A stretch of 6,699 bases of DNA from the NCBI GenBank assembly GCA_946497585.1, contig CAMMLF010000091.1, forward strand, positions 1 to 6,699, written 5' to 3'. The DNA is from an uncultured Clostridium sp. Its GTDB lineage: Bacteria; Bacillota; Clostridia; TANB77; CAG-508. Below, piece by piece: positions 5,909 to 6,699 of this stretch. The notes below the pieces were generated by a model. That model made no database searches. It saw nothing but the letters and a program-made list of their open reading frames with translations, and was not told the DNA's origin. The first letter of the stretch is position 1. The number at the start of each line of letters is the position of its first letter. Made by a program: the position numbers and the translations under genes.

Positions 5909-6699
5909 CTATTTATTCTGATTTTTTGCTGCTTTTATTACATTACTCATTAACATTGCAATTGTCATTGGTCCTACTCCGCCAGGTACTGGAGTAATGT
6001 ACGAAGCCTTTTTAGAAACATTTTCAAAATCTACATCTCCGCAAAGTTTACCTTCATCATTTCTGTTCATTCCAACATCTATAATAACTACTCCATCTTT
6101 AACCATATCAGCAGTTACTGTATTTCTTTTGCCAACTGCTGAAATAACTATATCTGCATCTTTTACTTCTTTTTTAAGTTCCTTTGTTCTTGAATGGCAG
6201 ATAGTTACTGTTGCATTTTTTGAAAGCATACATTGAGCCATAGGTTTACCAACAATATTACTTCTTCCTATAATGGCAACTTTTTGTCCATCTATTTTTA
6301 TATTGTATTTTTCAAGCATTGTTACAATTCCTAGAGGTGTACAAGGTATAAAGCCATCTTGTCCAATGCACAAATTTCCCACATTTTGTGGATTAAAACC
6401 GTCTACATCTTTTTCAGGGCTTATTTTGTTAAATGCCTCTTGTATATCTAATGGCTTTGGAATAGGGCTTTGTAGTAATATGCCATTTACATTTTTATCA
6501 TTATTTAACTTATCTATTAAATCTAAAAGTTCTTGCTCGCTAGTTGTACTTGGAAGCAAATATTCTTTAAATTCTATTCCTATCTCTTCACAAGCTCTAC
6601 TTTTATTTCTAACATAAACTTTTGATGCATCATTGTCTCCCACCATTATAACTGCTAAATGTGGTGTAATTCCTTTTTTCTTTAATTTTTCTGCTTCAA
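5909..6699 (-). CDS. folD: Methylene-THF dehydrogenase/cyclohydrolase, N-terminus cut off
   Basis: FolD is a cytoplasmic bifunctional enzyme that oxidises 5,10-methylene-THF and hydrolyses the product to 10-formyl-THF, the formyl donor for the Fmt encoded further along. The frame stays open to the window edge: 17 more codons (EAEKLKKKGITPHLAVI) precede the internal Met at 6646, matching the family's N-terminal region. About 20 residues are therefore missing and the true start lies outside. Numbering from the first complete visible codon, YVRNK (28-32) holds the catalytic Tyr and Lys, QSPIP (76-80) is the usual QLPLP motif in variant form, and KDVDGFNP follows at 96-103. GRSNIVGKP (144-152) is the dinucleotide-binding signature and PGGVGPMT (238-245) closes the domain. 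Visible length is 262 residues against about 280-290 for the family. Confidence 0.97.
   Translation of the reverse strand, partial: EAEKLKKKGITPHLAVIMVGDNDASKVYVRNKSRACEEIGIEFKEYLLPSTTSEQELLDLIDKLNNDKNVNGILLQSPIPKPLDIQEAFNKISPEKDVDGFNPQNVGNLCIGQDGFIPCTPLGIVTMLEKYNIKIDGQKVAIIGRSNIVGKPMAQCMLSKNATVTICHSRTKELKKEVKDADIVISAVGKRNTVTADMVKDGVVIIDVGMNRNDEGKLCGDVDFENVSKKASYITPVPGGVGPMTIAMLMSNVIKAAKNQNK

Noticed and set aside
6644..6646. ATG at 6646 as the folD start
   Set aside because: The frame continues upstream to the window edge with family-typical residues (GITPHLAVI), so this Met is internal and the gene is truncated by the window, not shortened.

Overview
This is an AT-rich window from a low-G+C Firmicute, most likely a member of the Clostridia. 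The pointers are codon choice rich in A/T, strong purine-rich Shine-Dalgarno sites (for example AGGAGG before def), the gene order folD, priA, def, fmt, and a DUF975-type membrane protein with a terminal zinc ribbon. Assignment below class level is not possible from this sequence. All five real genes lie on the minus strand, so transcription runs from right to left.

Layout in transcription order: folD (one-carbon metabolism) enters from the right edge with its N-terminus outside the window. A 159-bp gap follows, holding a strong 73-bp hairpin and a 12-bp tandem repeat. Next is priA (replication restart helicase), then a 166-bp gap with a 102-bp imperfect palindrome, then def (peptide deformylase) and, 36 bp on, fmt (Met-tRNA formyltransferase). 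FolD makes 10-formyl-THF, Fmt uses it to formylate initiator Met-tRNA, and Def removes the formyl group from new proteins. The cluster is therefore a coherent formyl-methionine initiation set with priA embedded, an arrangement common in Firmicutes. After fmt comes a 152-bp gap with a plausible promoter, then a separately transcribed six-helix membrane protein gene with a cytoplasmic-type zinc ribbon. The left 210 bp is an array of palindromic repeats with no gene.

I see no undescribed multi-gene system here. What stands out is non-coding or inserted material: (1) a 38-bp-period array of hairpin units whose stems show a compensatory base-pair change; (2) a second hairpin between folD and priA that shares a GGGACG(C/G)TCCTTTT core with that array, suggesting one dispersed palindromic family at two sites in 6.7 kb; (3) a long palindrome between priA and def; (4) a low-complexity insertion of about 60 residues at the domain junction of Fmt; (5) a Tyr/Asp-rich predicted extracytoplasmic loop (19 Tyr and 12 Asp in 44 residues) in the membrane protein. 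The folD/priA repeat also extends the priA reading frame upstream and would mislead an automatic start call.
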